Shown piece after piece: positions 1-9,000 of a stretch of 17,406 nt of DNA (its first letter is position 1; each line of letters begins with the position of its first letter). Source of the DNA: CAKVOD01 sp050872805. GTDB lineage: Bacteria; Bacillota; Clostridia; Christensenellales; UBA1242. The DNA lies in contig JBNMHN010000019.1 of assembly GCA_050872805.1 (NCBI GenBank), positions 1-17,406 of the forward strand. Reading direction: 5' to 3'. The notes beneath the pieces were generated by a model. That model did not search any database. It worked only from the letters and a program-made list of their open reading frames with translations, and was not told the origin of the DNA. A program made the position numbers and the translations under genes.

Positions 1-237
1 TTGCAGCAGCGAGAATATGGGACTCATAATAATTGACAGGAGCGCTGTTAGTCCGCTGGCTTTCATAAGTTCTACCGCGACAAAAATTGCGACAAGGTAC
101 GGAAAGATTGATACTATCAATTCGACGCTGCCTTTTGCGCCGCGCACAAAACAGTCGTAGCAGTTAACGCGTTTTGCAACGCCATAGACAAGCAAGCCGA
201 CAATCAAAAGCGGAATAATTAGTGCGGACAACGGCAT
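1..237 (-). CDS. spmB: Spore maturation protein B (SpmB), N-terminal 79 residues; gene runs off the left edge
   Basis: SpmB is a membrane protein of the nucleoside-recognition (GATE) family. Together with SpmA it is needed for proper dehydration of the spore core in Bacillus and Clostridium. The visible N-terminus begins MPLSALIIPLLIVGLLVYGV, a membrane segment. It is followed by NCYDCFVRGAKG, which matches the family pattern YDxFxxGAKxG, and by a second hydrophobic stretch containing FPYLVAIFVAVELMKASG. The ATG is preceded on the minus strand by a strong GGAGGTGA ribosome site. It lies inside the end of spmA (19-bp overlap), so the two are probably translationally coupled. The reading frame is open to base 1, so the rest of the protein lies outside the window. 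Identification rests on motif recognition and on the classic spmA-spmB order. Confidence 0.93.
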   Translation of the reverse strand, partial: MPLSALIIPLLIVGLLVYGVAKRVNCYDCFVRGAKGSVELIVSIFPYLVAIFVAVELMKASGLTALLSIIMSPIFSLLQ

Positions 238-1007
238 TGTTCACCTCCGCGCGGTTGGTTAGTTTTGTTTTGGCGCACGACGCTGCCACTTTTGTCGCGT
301 GTGGCTATGGCATTGCTGCAAGGTGTATTGCAAGGTATATTTTGATTTGTTTTTTTCGTTTTGCGCGCAATTTTTTTGCGCAAACCGCACTGAGCCATTA
401 TATGTTTGCGACTTGGTGAGGTGTTGCCACTCACCCCGCTGCCGCCGCTTTTGCGCTTGAGCGCATAATACATTTTGACAAGCACGACGCCGACAACTGT
501 GGACGCGACCGTCGCAATGAGGCTTGGCACAATGATGTCGGAAGCGTTTGCCGACCCCGCCGTGACGCGCATCCCGATAATTGTTGTGGGCAGCAGTTGA
601 ATGCTTGTCGCGTTGATGACAAGCAGCATAACCATTGCGGCAGTTATCTTTTCGCTAACGTCACCGAGTTCTTGAAACGCCTTTATGCCCGTCGGTGTCG
701 CGGCATTCCCGACGCCTAGCATATTGAACGACATATTCATTGCGACATACTCTTTTGCGCGGTTTTCAATTTTCCCGAACAACAAATCAATGAGCGGCGA
801 AAGCAATGACGATATTTTTTCGGAAAGTTTTGTCTCCTTTACAATTTCAATCAATCCCAGCCACACCGCGTATACCGCCAATAGTTTGATTGATAAATTT
901 ACCGCCGCGCCGCTAGCGCCAATCATTGTTGTGAGTGCCTTTTCAGGGTCACCCACGAGCAAAAAGCACAACGACAGCACCATTATTACTAGCCATATCT
1001 TGTCCAT
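219..1007 (-). CDS. spmA: Spore maturation protein A (SpmA) with an unusual 75-residue C-terminal tail
   Basis: SpmA is the partner of SpmB in spore-core dehydration and sits in the membrane of the sporangium. Residues 1-187 look like a normal family member: an N-terminal membrane segment (about 4-18), AVYAVWLGLIEI (about 44-55), the signature NMLGVGNAATPTGIKA (95-110), LLPTTIIGMR (138-147), and a last hydrophobic segment ending in KMYYALKRK. Family members such as B. subtilis SpmA end here, at about 190-196 residues. This one continues for about 75 residues of basic, low-complexity sequence (many K, R, N, Q, S and C) that overlaps the start of spmB. One G fewer in the four-G run at minus-strand 437-434 would bring a TGA into frame after ALKRKSGGSG. 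The tail may therefore be a frameshift product or a sequencing error. The ribosome site before the start is weak. Confidence 0.92.
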   Translation of the reverse strand: MDKIWLVIMVLSLCFLLVGDPEKALTTMIGASGAAVNLSIKLLAVYAVWLGLIEIVKETKLSEKISSLLSPLIDLLFGKIENRAKEYVAMNMSFNMLGVGNAATPTGIKAFQELGDVSEKITAAMVMLLVINATSIQLLPTTIIGMRVTAGSANASDIIVPSLIATVASTVVGVVLVKMYYALKRKSGGSGVSGNTSPSRKHIMAQCGLRKKIARKTKKTNQNIPCNTPCSNAIATRDKSGSVVRQNKTNQPRGGEQCRCPH

Positions 1008-1058
1008 ACTCTATATTTATGCGCCGACATATAAAAAAACAACTTTTTGCAAAAAATG

Positions 1059-1067
1059 TGCTATACT
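1059..1067 (+). promoter_or_regulatory. Extended -10 promoter (TGC TATACT) of the first immunity-like gene
   Basis: TG-n-TATACT lies 23 bases before the ATG at 1091. No good -35 hexamer sits at 16-18 bp, which is typical of extended -10 promoters. The 11-mer TGTGCTATACT recurs at 2493-2503 before the zinc-ribbon gene. Confidence 0.55.
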
Positions 1068-1090
1068 ATACACTATATGGAGAAAATACT

Positions 1091-1417
1091 ATGAAATATC
1101 TTGACAAAATAGAAATTATTACCGACAAATACGAAAACATAGGAATACCTAAAGGCACAAAGGGCGTCATCATATCTTCGGAAATTAGAAATAAAACTTT
1201 CTTATGTGAATTGTGGAATGTTTCCGATTTCAATGAATGGTCAGCCATTAATATTGAAGAAATGGTGGTAATAAAAGAATTTAATGTTGACGACCAAATG
1301 ATTTTGGATGACTTGCCGCTCAATGACCCGCACTGGTGGTGCAAGGTCGAGGATGGCTATATTCTCAATTTGTTAGGCGAACGCAAAAACAAAATCCCTT
1401 ATGACTACGACAGTTAA
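1091..1417 (+). CDS. Immunity-like protein, copy 1 (possible DUF4926/SH3-like fold plus conserved tail)
   Basis: This is a 108-residue soluble protein with no signal peptide. The first ~60 residues (LDKIEIITDKYENIGIPKGT, then GVII, FLCELWN and INIEEM) follow a beta-rich pattern with a turn at PKGT-G. It resembles small DUF4926-type proteins that often sit beside toxin-like genes; this is pattern recognition, not a search result. The C-terminal 35 residues (74-108, including NDPHWWCKVEDGY and ending PYDYDS) are identical to those of the paralogue at 2104. By ungapped count, 79 of 108 residues match between the two copies. The ATG has a GGAG site 8 bases upstream and its own extended -10 promoter. 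Its place directly before the toxin-like gene suggests an antitoxin or immunity role. The function itself is inference; the ORF is solid. Confidence 0.8.
   Translation: MKYLDKIEIITDKYENIGIPKGTKGVIISSEIRNKTFLCELWNVSDFNEWSAINIEEMVVIKEFNVDDQMILDDLPLNDPHWWCKVEDGYILNLLGERKNKIPYDYDS
1310..1417 (+). repeat. Direct repeat, copy 1 (3' third of the first immunity-like gene)
   Basis: This stretch encodes the 35-residue tail shared with 2323-2430. By my count the two copies differ at 12 coding positions, all synonymous, plus one base in the stop codon. The copies flank the toxin-like gene as direct repeats about 1 kb apart. Confidence 0.9.
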
Positions 1418-1476
1418 TATCTTTTAATAAATTCATAAAAAAAATCGAAACTTTTTTCTAAGTCGGCAAAAATGTA

Positions 1477-1485
1477 TGATACAAT
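1477..1485 (+). promoter_or_regulatory. Extended -10 promoter (TGA TACAAT) of the toxin-like gene
   Basis: TGATACAAT lies about 30 bases before the GTG at 1517, leaving room for the AAAAGGAG ribosome site at 1501-1508. No convincing -35 box is visible. Its presence suggests that the toxin and the second immunity-like gene form a transcription unit separate from the first immunity-like gene. Confidence 0.45.
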
Positions 1486-1516
1486 GTATATGAAACTATT
1501 AAAAGGAGTACACATT

Positions 1517-2092
1517 GTGAATAATATTTTTGAAAACTATGAAAATGTTTTAAACAACATTATTGACACAGAAGAAGATTGCTGGGTAATTCGACACAAC
1601 GTTTCCCCACTCAATATTGAAAATTGCAATGGCGAAGCAAGGCGTGATGAAAAAACTAGAACTTGCGAAATATGTGTTGCATTGAATGAAACCATTTTTA
1701 GAAACACCAACAAGCCCGATTACTACCACCCACACTGCAAATGCAAAAGCGAAAAAGTGAAATTGAATGACGTAACATTGGACTTCCCTATGCAAAAGCT
1801 CACACATTATCTATTTGTCGATGAAGACAAAGCCGCAATGATGAGAAGTATAGGTTTTTACCCGCAAAATGCGGAATCTTTGTATAATACAATAAGTGAA
1901 AATGTTATAAATTGCTTTTTATCAAACAAATATATTTTAAAGTTATTAGACAATCACGGGCAAAGAGTCCGTCTTAATTACGCTATATTAGGTATAAATG
2001 ACCACACTGGACAAGTGTTTAATTGTCATTCCGCTTGCGTAGTGTGGCCAAATGGCAAGTTAAGAATTTCCACCCCATTTATAAAAGATTAA
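1517..2092 (+). CDS. Toxin-like protein with a Cys/His cluster and a DUF6883-like C-terminal domain
   Basis: This is a 191-residue protein without a signal peptide or membrane segment. I chose GTG at 1517 because AAAAGGAG sits 8 bases upstream; an in-frame ATG at 1472 lacks a ribosome site and would swallow the promoter. Residues 50-76 hold C50-x2-C53...H71-P-H73-C74-x-C76, the kind of cluster seen at the end of phage minor-capsid/head-morphogenesis-like proteins that carry toxin tips. Residues about 89-191 (KLTHYLF, KAAMMRSIGFYPQNAESLYN, then HGQRVRLNYAILGI, CVVWPNGKLRISTP) resemble DUF6883-type domains, thought to be small RNase-like toxin folds. The stop is 11 bases from the start of the second immunity-like gene, whose ribosome site abuts it, so the two are co-transcribed. 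The toxin activity is inferred from context and fold resemblance. Confidence 0.75.
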   Translation: MNNIFENYENVLNNIIDTEEDCWVIRHNVSPLNIENCNGEARRDEKTRTCEICVALNETIFRNTNKPDYYHPHCKCKSEKVKLNDVTLDFPMQKLTHYLFVDEDKAAMMRSIGFYPQNAESLYNTISENVINCFLSNKYILKLLDNHGQRVRLNYAILGINDHTGQVFNCHSACVVWPNGKLRISTPFIKD

Positions 2093-2103
2093 AGGAGTTA
2101 GAT

Positions 2104-2430
2104 ATGAAATACCTTGATTCAATCGAAATTATTACTGATAAATATGAGAAAATAGGGATACCCAAAGGCACGCGCGGTGCAATAATTATGCCCGAAATTA
2201 GAAACAACACATTTATGTGTGAAGTATTTAATTCTTCAAGCGACGATGAAACACCCGCTATTCGTATAGACGAAATGAAAGTCACACGAAGTTCCGACTT
2301 GTCTGACGCTCAAATATTGCAAGATTTACCACTCAATGACCCGCACTGGTGGTGCAAGGTTGAGGACGGATATATTCTCAATTTACTGGGCGAACGCAAA
2401 AACAAAATTCCGTATGACTATGACAGTTGA
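2104..2430 (+). CDS. Immunity-like protein, copy 2 (cognate partner of the toxin-like gene)
   Basis: This is a 108-residue paralogue of the protein at 1091, with exactly the same length and about 73% identity (79/108, ungapped count). The N-terminal part (LDSIEIITDKYEKIGIPKGT) and the last 35 residues are strongly conserved. Residues about 44-73 are the divergent part, where a partner-specific surface would be expected. The AAAGGAG ribosome site begins at the stop codon of the toxin-like gene, and the intergenic gap is only 11 bases. This is the tight toxin-then-immunity arrangement. No terminator follows before the zinc-ribbon promoter at 2495. As with copy 1, immunity function is inferred from position and family resemblance. 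Confidence 0.8.
   Translation: MKYLDSIEIITDKYEKIGIPKGTRGAIIMPEIRNNTFMCEVFNSSSDDETPAIRIDEMKVTRSSDLSDAQILQDLPLNDPHWWCKVEDGYILNLLGERKNKIPYDYDS
2323..2430 (+). repeat. Direct repeat, copy 2 (3' third of the second immunity-like gene)
   Basis: Partner of 1310-1417. The protein tail is identical and all coding differences are synonymous. Recombination between the copies would remove the toxin-like gene and leave one hybrid immunity-like gene. Confidence 0.9.
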
Positions 2431-2494
2431 TTTTCATCGCGGCAACACGGCGACAAATTAGTTTCACATAATCAGTACAATTATGCACAAAGTG

Positions 2495-2503
2495 TGCTAT
2501 ACT
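2495..2503 (+). promoter_or_regulatory. Extended -10 promoter (TGC TATACT) of the zinc-ribbon gene
   Basis: TGCTATACT lies 22 bases before the ATG at 2526, in the same context (TGTGCTATACT) as the promoter at 1059. No strong -35 is visible. Confidence 0.5.
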
Positions 2504-2525
2504 TGCTTTGGTAAAGGAGAGTTTT

Positions 2526-2792
2526 ATGGAAAAAATATGTCAAAGTTGCGGAATGCCGATAACTGACAATAGTCAGTTGGCAACAAATTTGGACGGCAGC
2601 GTCAACGACGATTATTGCAAATACTGCTACAAAGACGGCAAATTTATTGACGATGTGACTATGGAAGAATACATTGATATGTGCGCTCAATTTGGTGCGC
2701 AGGCGAATATGACAAATGAAGAAATGAGGGCGTTCTGCCAAAAACTATTCCCCACCCTCAAACGCTGGAAAGACAAGACAAAAACTGAATAA
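2526..2792 (+). CDS. Putative zinc-ribbon protein (Zn_ribbon_2 type)
   Basis: This is an 88-residue cytoplasmic protein. It begins MEKICQSCGMPI with a C-x2-C knuckle at residues 5-8, followed by NLDGSVNDDYCKYCYKDGKF with the second C-x2-C. Next comes TMEEYIDMC, the characteristic helix of the small "putative zinc ribbon" family. The four cysteines should bind one zinc ion. The exact biochemical role of this widespread family is not established. The ATG at 2526 has AAAGGAGA just upstream. A TTG at 2508 is in frame, but it would place the ribosome site inside the gene. The gene is monocistronic: it has an extended -10 promoter in front and a clear terminator at 2805. Confidence 0.88.
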   Translation: MEKICQSCGMPITDNSQLATNLDGSVNDDYCKYCYKDGKFIDDVTMEEYIDMCAQFGAQANMTNEEMRAFCQKLFPTLKRWKDKTKTE

Positions 2793-2804
2793 TCTACAAC
2801 AACA

Positions 2805-2843
2805 AAAACATATTCAAGGGCAATTCCTTTGAATATGTTTTTT
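2805..2843 (+). terminator. Intrinsic terminator of the zinc-ribbon gene
   Basis: The arms AAAACATATTCAAGG and CCTTTGAATATGTTTT form a stem of about 15 bp with one wobble around a short loop. The 3' arm runs into TTTTTT. Confidence 0.85.
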
Positions 2844-2899
2844 GCTATCAATATAATGTAAAACTCGCACAAAAATGCGGCAAAAGGGGCGTCATTTAG

Positions 2900-2928
2900 T
2901 TGAAAAAAATGTCGCAATATGTTAAAAT
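2900..2928 (+). promoter_or_regulatory. SigA-type promoter of the giant surface-protein gene
   Basis: TTGAAA (2900-2905), a 17-bp spacer, and TAAAAT (2923-2928) with an upstream TG (extended -10). This predicts a start near 2935 and a 5' UTR of about 135 bases. Confidence 0.7.
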
Positions 2929-2968
2929 GTTAGCAAACATTATTATGGACTAATTATCACACAAATGT

Positions 2969-3009
2969 TTTTAGTTTTTTGAGAATAGTTAGCCTCAAAA
3001 TTACTAAAA
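2969..3009 (+). other. Hairpin in the 5' UTR of the giant gene
   Basis: The arms TTTTAGT...TTTTGAG (2969-2983) and CTCAAAA...ACTAAAA (2994-3009) pair with a small internal loop around a 10-base apical loop. It lies between the promoter and the ribosome site (GGAGG at 3062). No long T-run follows, so it is not an obvious attenuator. No known riboswitch was recognised. Confidence 0.45.
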
Positions 3010-3071
3010 CTAATGCAGAAAATTGTTGACTGCAAAAACACTATAGTTAGTCCCAGAATGCGGAGGAAAAA

Positions 3072-6000
3072 ATGGTAAGATACCAAAGACTAAAGTATAT
3101 GATTGCGGGCTTGTGCGCGCTTGCGCTTGCGCTTTTTGCGCTGGCAAGTTTTGTACGCCCGACACAGCAAAAAATCACGACGACTAATGCTGCAAATGAC
3201 CTACTTGTCACTGTTTCGCTTGTCGAAACATCTGTCGATTATAAGGGTGGCGAATATTGCGTCAAGGTTGGCGACACACCAATTGAGCAATACGATGTCA
3301 ATGACAATGACACGATTGTGCTTAATAACACGGCCGCTTACAACCTCGCTGTGAACAACAAATCTTTTGATGGCGGCGTCAAAACGCAGGCCGTTCGCTT
3401 TGCAATGGGAACGAGTGATTCGGAAAAGAGTGGTTCGAAAGCACAGTTCAAACACTTGCAGGTTTCCGCAACGCTCAATGGGCAAGGAATCAACACGCAG
3501 CAAGTCGGCACGGACTACACGTTTGAACAATTCATCTTTGGCTTGCCAAGTGAGTTTTATACCTCGGACGCTGGTACAGTTTCAACGCCGATTTTGGAAT
3601 CAAGCGGTCAGTACGTATTCTCGTACACATACCGCACTGTTGACACTTCGACAGGCGTCAGCACCGAAGGCACTGGCACATTTAGGCTCAATGTTTTGAC
3701 TGCCCCATACCTTAGCGAAACAAACGGCGAAAATGCGTGGGATTATCAAAACACGTTCAAATTTGTTGAGGACGCTGACCCGTCGATTGCAAACGCAGAA
3801 AGTGCGACACGTGAGGACGCAAACTTGTACTTTAACTACAACAACCACACATACGACGGCACGGCGGCAACACTCAAAATGCCGATTGTCAAATACGACG
3901 CAAGCAAATTTAACCTTTCCTATACACGCAAGGTTTACAACTCACTTGAAACAGTGACGTCGCAAATGGCAGTCAGCGTCGAAAACAACGTCACAAAAGC
4001 AGTCGTAACATTCACGTCCACGCTCAACGGCGTGTCCGAAACATTTGACTATCAAATTGCTGACTTAGACAATGCGCCGTTTGTTGAACTTTCATTCGAG
4101 GACATCGGCGAGTACGAAATTTCGATGTCCCCTATGACACGCGCAAACAAAACCACATTCTTGCGCGTATCAAATCGCAACCCGACATTGCTCGGAGCGC
4201 AAGACATAACACGCAAATTGACTGTGTTTGGCTACCAACTAAAATATGCGGACAATGCTACTAATTCCTCCGAACTCCGCAATGCAGACCTCAACTTGTA
4301 TGCGGACATAACAACGCTAAACTACAACCTAATGGCGTCGACACTCACAAACAATGTACAAGCGCTCAAATTCTTCACGGACGAAAGCGGCAAAATCGTC
4401 ATTCCGTCGACAAACCAAGCGCCATTGTGGCTGGACTACATCGGCACACTATCGCAAGATGTTCAATCTAAATACATTTATTACGCAAAGACTTCTATTC
4501 TCGACTTTTCCGCGCTAGGAACGGTTGCACCGACAAAAACGGGCGAATACAAGAAAGGCGAATACTTTATGGACGCGGGCTTGTATTTGCTAGAGATAAA
4601 CTACAAACTTCCGTCAATCAGTTATTCAAACCAAATATTCAAACAATACTTTGCCTTTATCATTGCAAACACAGCGCCGACTGCTGAAATTATCGCGCTT
4701 GGCGACAACTCAACGGTTTACAACGACGGCTACACAAATCAAGACGTCGCGGTTAATTGGGATGATACAAATCCATTTAATGCACGCGTGACGGCAAGTT
4801 ACAGCCGCTACAATTTCCAAAACCAGTTAGTCGAAGAAAATGTTTCAATTAATAAATATGGTTCAGCAAATCAAACTATTTTGAAAAACAGCGGCAAATA
4901 TTATGTCAAACTCTCTTACGGCAGACTTGGAACAAGTTTTACATCGTGGGAGTTCACGATTGACAAAATCGGCATTTCGGGGCTAAAAATCAATTTTGAC
5001 GAACTTTTGCAAATTACTCCTATTGACGCGCTCACAACAAATGTTGTGAACACGGCGTTCACACTGTCGTGGGACGCAAAGGCAAGCGGCGCGCAAATCA
5101 CGCTCGAACACCAAAAGATGTTGCTTGTCAAGGACGACTCTTACAAAGTCAATGACCTCTCAAACCTTGTCTTTATTCGCGAGGACTCTAACGGCAACAA
5201 AATTTACGCGCTCAAAAATGGCTATAAGACAAGTTCTATTTCCTCGAGCGTCAAATACGAAAACGTGACCCAATTTGAAGTAGCACAATTCGCGCTACAC
5301 TTGTTCAAACTGTACGACGAAGCGGGCAACGAACTTTACTACTCAATCTTGCTAGACAACACTAGCGCTTCATATATTTTCTCGCCAAAAATTGACAATG
5401 ACTACAATATTATTGACAGCACTACAACCGCAATTTGGGGGTCTAGCAAAGCAATTACTTTCGACGCTCCACATACAGGCGAAAGCACATTGTTTGATTA
5501 TTTTACCGAAAACAAATTGCTAAACTCACTTTGCGACACGACAAACGGCATTTTGAATGTTCCGTTTGAGTCAATCACGGTGCGCGATGCAAAAATTGAC
5601 TCAGAACTCAACCTTTCTTCGCATCCACAATCATCTCCTGCAATGCAGGTTGTGATTGATAAGACGGCAAACACAATTTCGGCTTATGCTAGCAACATTG
5701 ATGTCTCTAGCGGAACGCTTGTTGTAAAAAACAACGCAAAAGCAATAGTTTCCCCTATTTCAAGCATTGACTACGACGAATACTTCTTTAAGGTCGAAGT
5801 TCTTGACAAAAGCACTGTTGCATCGGGGCTTAGAACGTCGGGACTCAGTATGACAAAACTTGAGGTTAACCTTGACGCCAGCCAAGTGCTCGCTTTCACG
5901 GATGACGGCGCTTCAAAAAACATTCGCTTGTACAACGGCTCGGCAAGTAATCGCGACAAGTTGTTCATCAACTATTTTGAAGAACGCAATTTGTTCAAAG

Positions 6001-9000
6001 TCGAAAGCCTCAAACTTGAATTTTATCCTTTCGCTATGGATAAGTCACTCGACACTTACCCTTATACAAGCAGTCCAAGTTTGGAATTTGACTTACTTGA
6101 GTCGGCAACATTAGATGCTAATGCTGGAAAAATGAGAACCGACTACTTCAACGTCGTTTACAACTCGGCGCTAAACAAAGAGGTTACGCAAGCGGGCAAA
6201 TATGTTGTCACACGCGTATACGAATTTAATTCCGCACTATTTACAAGTGAGGACGACGCACGCAGGACAAAGACTTATACATTCTACATTGACCGCAACG
6301 ACATTGTTCAAAACATTACTGTTGACTACCCAATCAAAGACGAAAACGGCAAAGATGTGTTCACTCGCACAGTCGGCGAATACATCAAACTTACACTCGG
6401 GCAAAAAGATTTGCAATATGCTGAATTTAACAAACTGCTTTTGTCCGCTGAGGGCAACAACGTCATTTTGACGACGGACATCTTCCCTATCAATACAGTT
6501 GTTCCTGAAAACAAATACTCCGTACTTGATTCGGCGGACGACAGAACATATACAAAAATCAATTCATTCGGCAATCAACTTGAAATTTTCTACAAGCGCG
6601 CGACTGACGACGATTCAAAATTTGTTTCGATTGTAAAAGTTTCGGCGTATGACACAAAGAGCATCGCAAAACAATTGCTGCTTGTCAACCCTGAAAAATT
6701 GCAGAGAGCGGGCATATACAAGTTTGTTTTCAATGACTTTACAGGTTACAGTACATTTGTTAATGGCTTCTTGTATGAAAACATAAATCCTAACACATTC
6801 ACTTTCCGCATCGAAGTCAGCAAGGAGGCGCCAAGCGGCAAGTACTACCGCACACCAAACAGTGACGGCTCGGAAAATGAAATCGTAAGGACAACGACGG
6901 GGGCGTCTAGCAGCGAAGTTGCATCGTCAAGTGATGACGAACTCAAGTTTGTGTTTGAGGACGCAGTTGATATCTACAAGGCAAACATCAATCACACCGA
7001 CGTTTTGGTTTCGCGCCGAACAAAAGGTATGACTCGCTTTGAAACGGCGGCCACTGTCACATTCAATGACGCGACATACGACACCAACGGCAAAGTTATT
7101 TATCCGTCAAGCACGAGCATAACTAGCCTTGCGGACGTCATAGGTATTCGCGAAGTCAAAAAGGATGCAAACGGAGTCGAAGTCAAGGACGCAAACGGAA
7201 ACTCCATTTATAAATACACAATCATTTTGCCAACTAGAAATAAATCAGGCTCATACTATGAGGGCGAATACCGCGTTACTATCCACTATTATGGACAAGA
7301 AAGTTATTATGCGGACGTCGTAACAGGTGTGTCCTACTACAAGAGTGAAATTGACGTTGTTTTGGATAGGACGGCGCCAAACTTCAATATCTTGCGCTTG
7401 CTTGCTGCGGACAAATACTTGCCTGAAACAAGCGCTGACCCTAATGTTATTTCTAAAGAAAACATTGCTCAGTATGTAAAAAATCAACTTAACACCGAAT
7501 CGCAAGCCGACCTCAAAGAGCGCGTGCGTCAGTTCCTCCGCAACTACGCGTTTGCTCTACCTAGCGACTTTGTGTTCTATCAAGCAACAAATGACGGCTA
7601 CCCTATCGGCTACTACGACGACTATACTTACTACGAACACGACACGTCGGCTATGTATGTCCGCAAGTACAACAAGTACTCAAAGACTGACCCACTGGCT
7701 GACCAATCCTACATTAAGTCCGACCCTGAATTCGGCAGCACGACAGGCGTTTTGAGTTTCGACATCGGGCGCGAAGAGTACATACGCGACGGGCACAAGA
7801 AGCCAACAGAGACGAACTTGCCGTTCTATGAGACGGTTAAGTCAATCGGCGGAACGGCTGATTACGGCAACGAGGGCTACTACGAAATCATCGAACTTGA
7901 CCAAGCGGGCAACCAACGCATTTACACGGTTTACCTCAAACGCACTGAAACGCAAGTTGAATTTAACAACGGCACCAACTCCGTATTTGCGGACGCTAGC
8001 AACGAAAGTCTAAGCCTTGGGTATGACTACAAGATTGCAAACATTGTTGCACTTGACTGCTTCACTAGAATTTCACTTTACGACCAAACTTCGAGAAACT
8101 CACTGCTTTCGACATATGATGTTACGCCAAACGCTAATGTTGACGACATTATATCGGCAATCAACGCGCGCATTTGCTCGTCTACTGGCTACGAAAATTC
8201 GGGCGCACGCTATACACTTGAATTCTTGAACAGATTCGGAGACAATTTGAGCGTGTCCGTCCAAAGACCGGGCAAAGAACTTGATTACACGATTGAGGAA
8301 GCGAACTTGACTTTCAAAATCACGCTTCCAAAGTCAACAAGCAGCACGTGGATTACAAAGTTCATTGTTAAGCAATATGACGAGAGGACGGGCGGGCTTA
8401 TCGAACTCACTAGCGACCTCAATGGCGCTATAAGTGACACGTTGTTTGATGGCGTTTCATACACGTTCAATCGCGGCGAATACTACTTCTACTTGATTGA
8501 CAACTTTGGACGCGGACAAAATCAGCCTATTCACTACATCTTCAATATTGTAGACTCGAAAGATTTGACTTTCACGGGCACGGAAATTAACAGCACGACG
8601 GCAAATGACGTGTACTTTACGTACCAAACAAAACTCTACACGGCAAAAATTTATGTAGACGGCGAACTTGTTATCAATCTTGACGAGTATGACTATATCA
8701 CTTCTAACTACAATCAAGCATACTTCACTGAACAATTTACTTTCAAGGCGCAACCTATGAAAAAGACTGAATATAAAATCATTCTTTCATACAACACGTC
8801 GGGAGTAGTTGTTGACACGCAAGACATCGTTTATACATTCTCAATTGATACAATTATGCCTACATTTGAGCTTACCGACTCAAATGGTAACAATATGAAT
8901 TATCTTTTGACAAATGTTGGCTCAAGCACAAGCAAGGAAATTAATGTTAATTGGAGCGACCCAACAAACTTCCCTGTCACTGTCACGCTTGAGAGAGTTT

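Noticed and set aside
1472..1516. Upstream ATG in frame with the toxin-like gene
   Set aside because: It would overlap the TGATACAAT promoter box and has no ribosome site, while GTG at 1517 has AAAAGGAG at the right distance.
2508..2525. TTG start for the zinc-ribbon protein
   Set aside because: The ribosome site AAAGGAGA lies after it and directly before the ATG at 2526, which gives the usual MEKICQSCG start.
2929..3071. Riboswitch in the leader of the giant gene
   Set aside because: Only one imperfect hairpin is visible and no conserved riboswitch core was recognised; kept only as a structured leader.
7165..7203. DANG repeat (KDANGVEVKDANGNS) in the giant protein, considered as a calcium-binding array
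   Set aside because: Only two copies in a loop; not enough for a Ca-binding repeat array.
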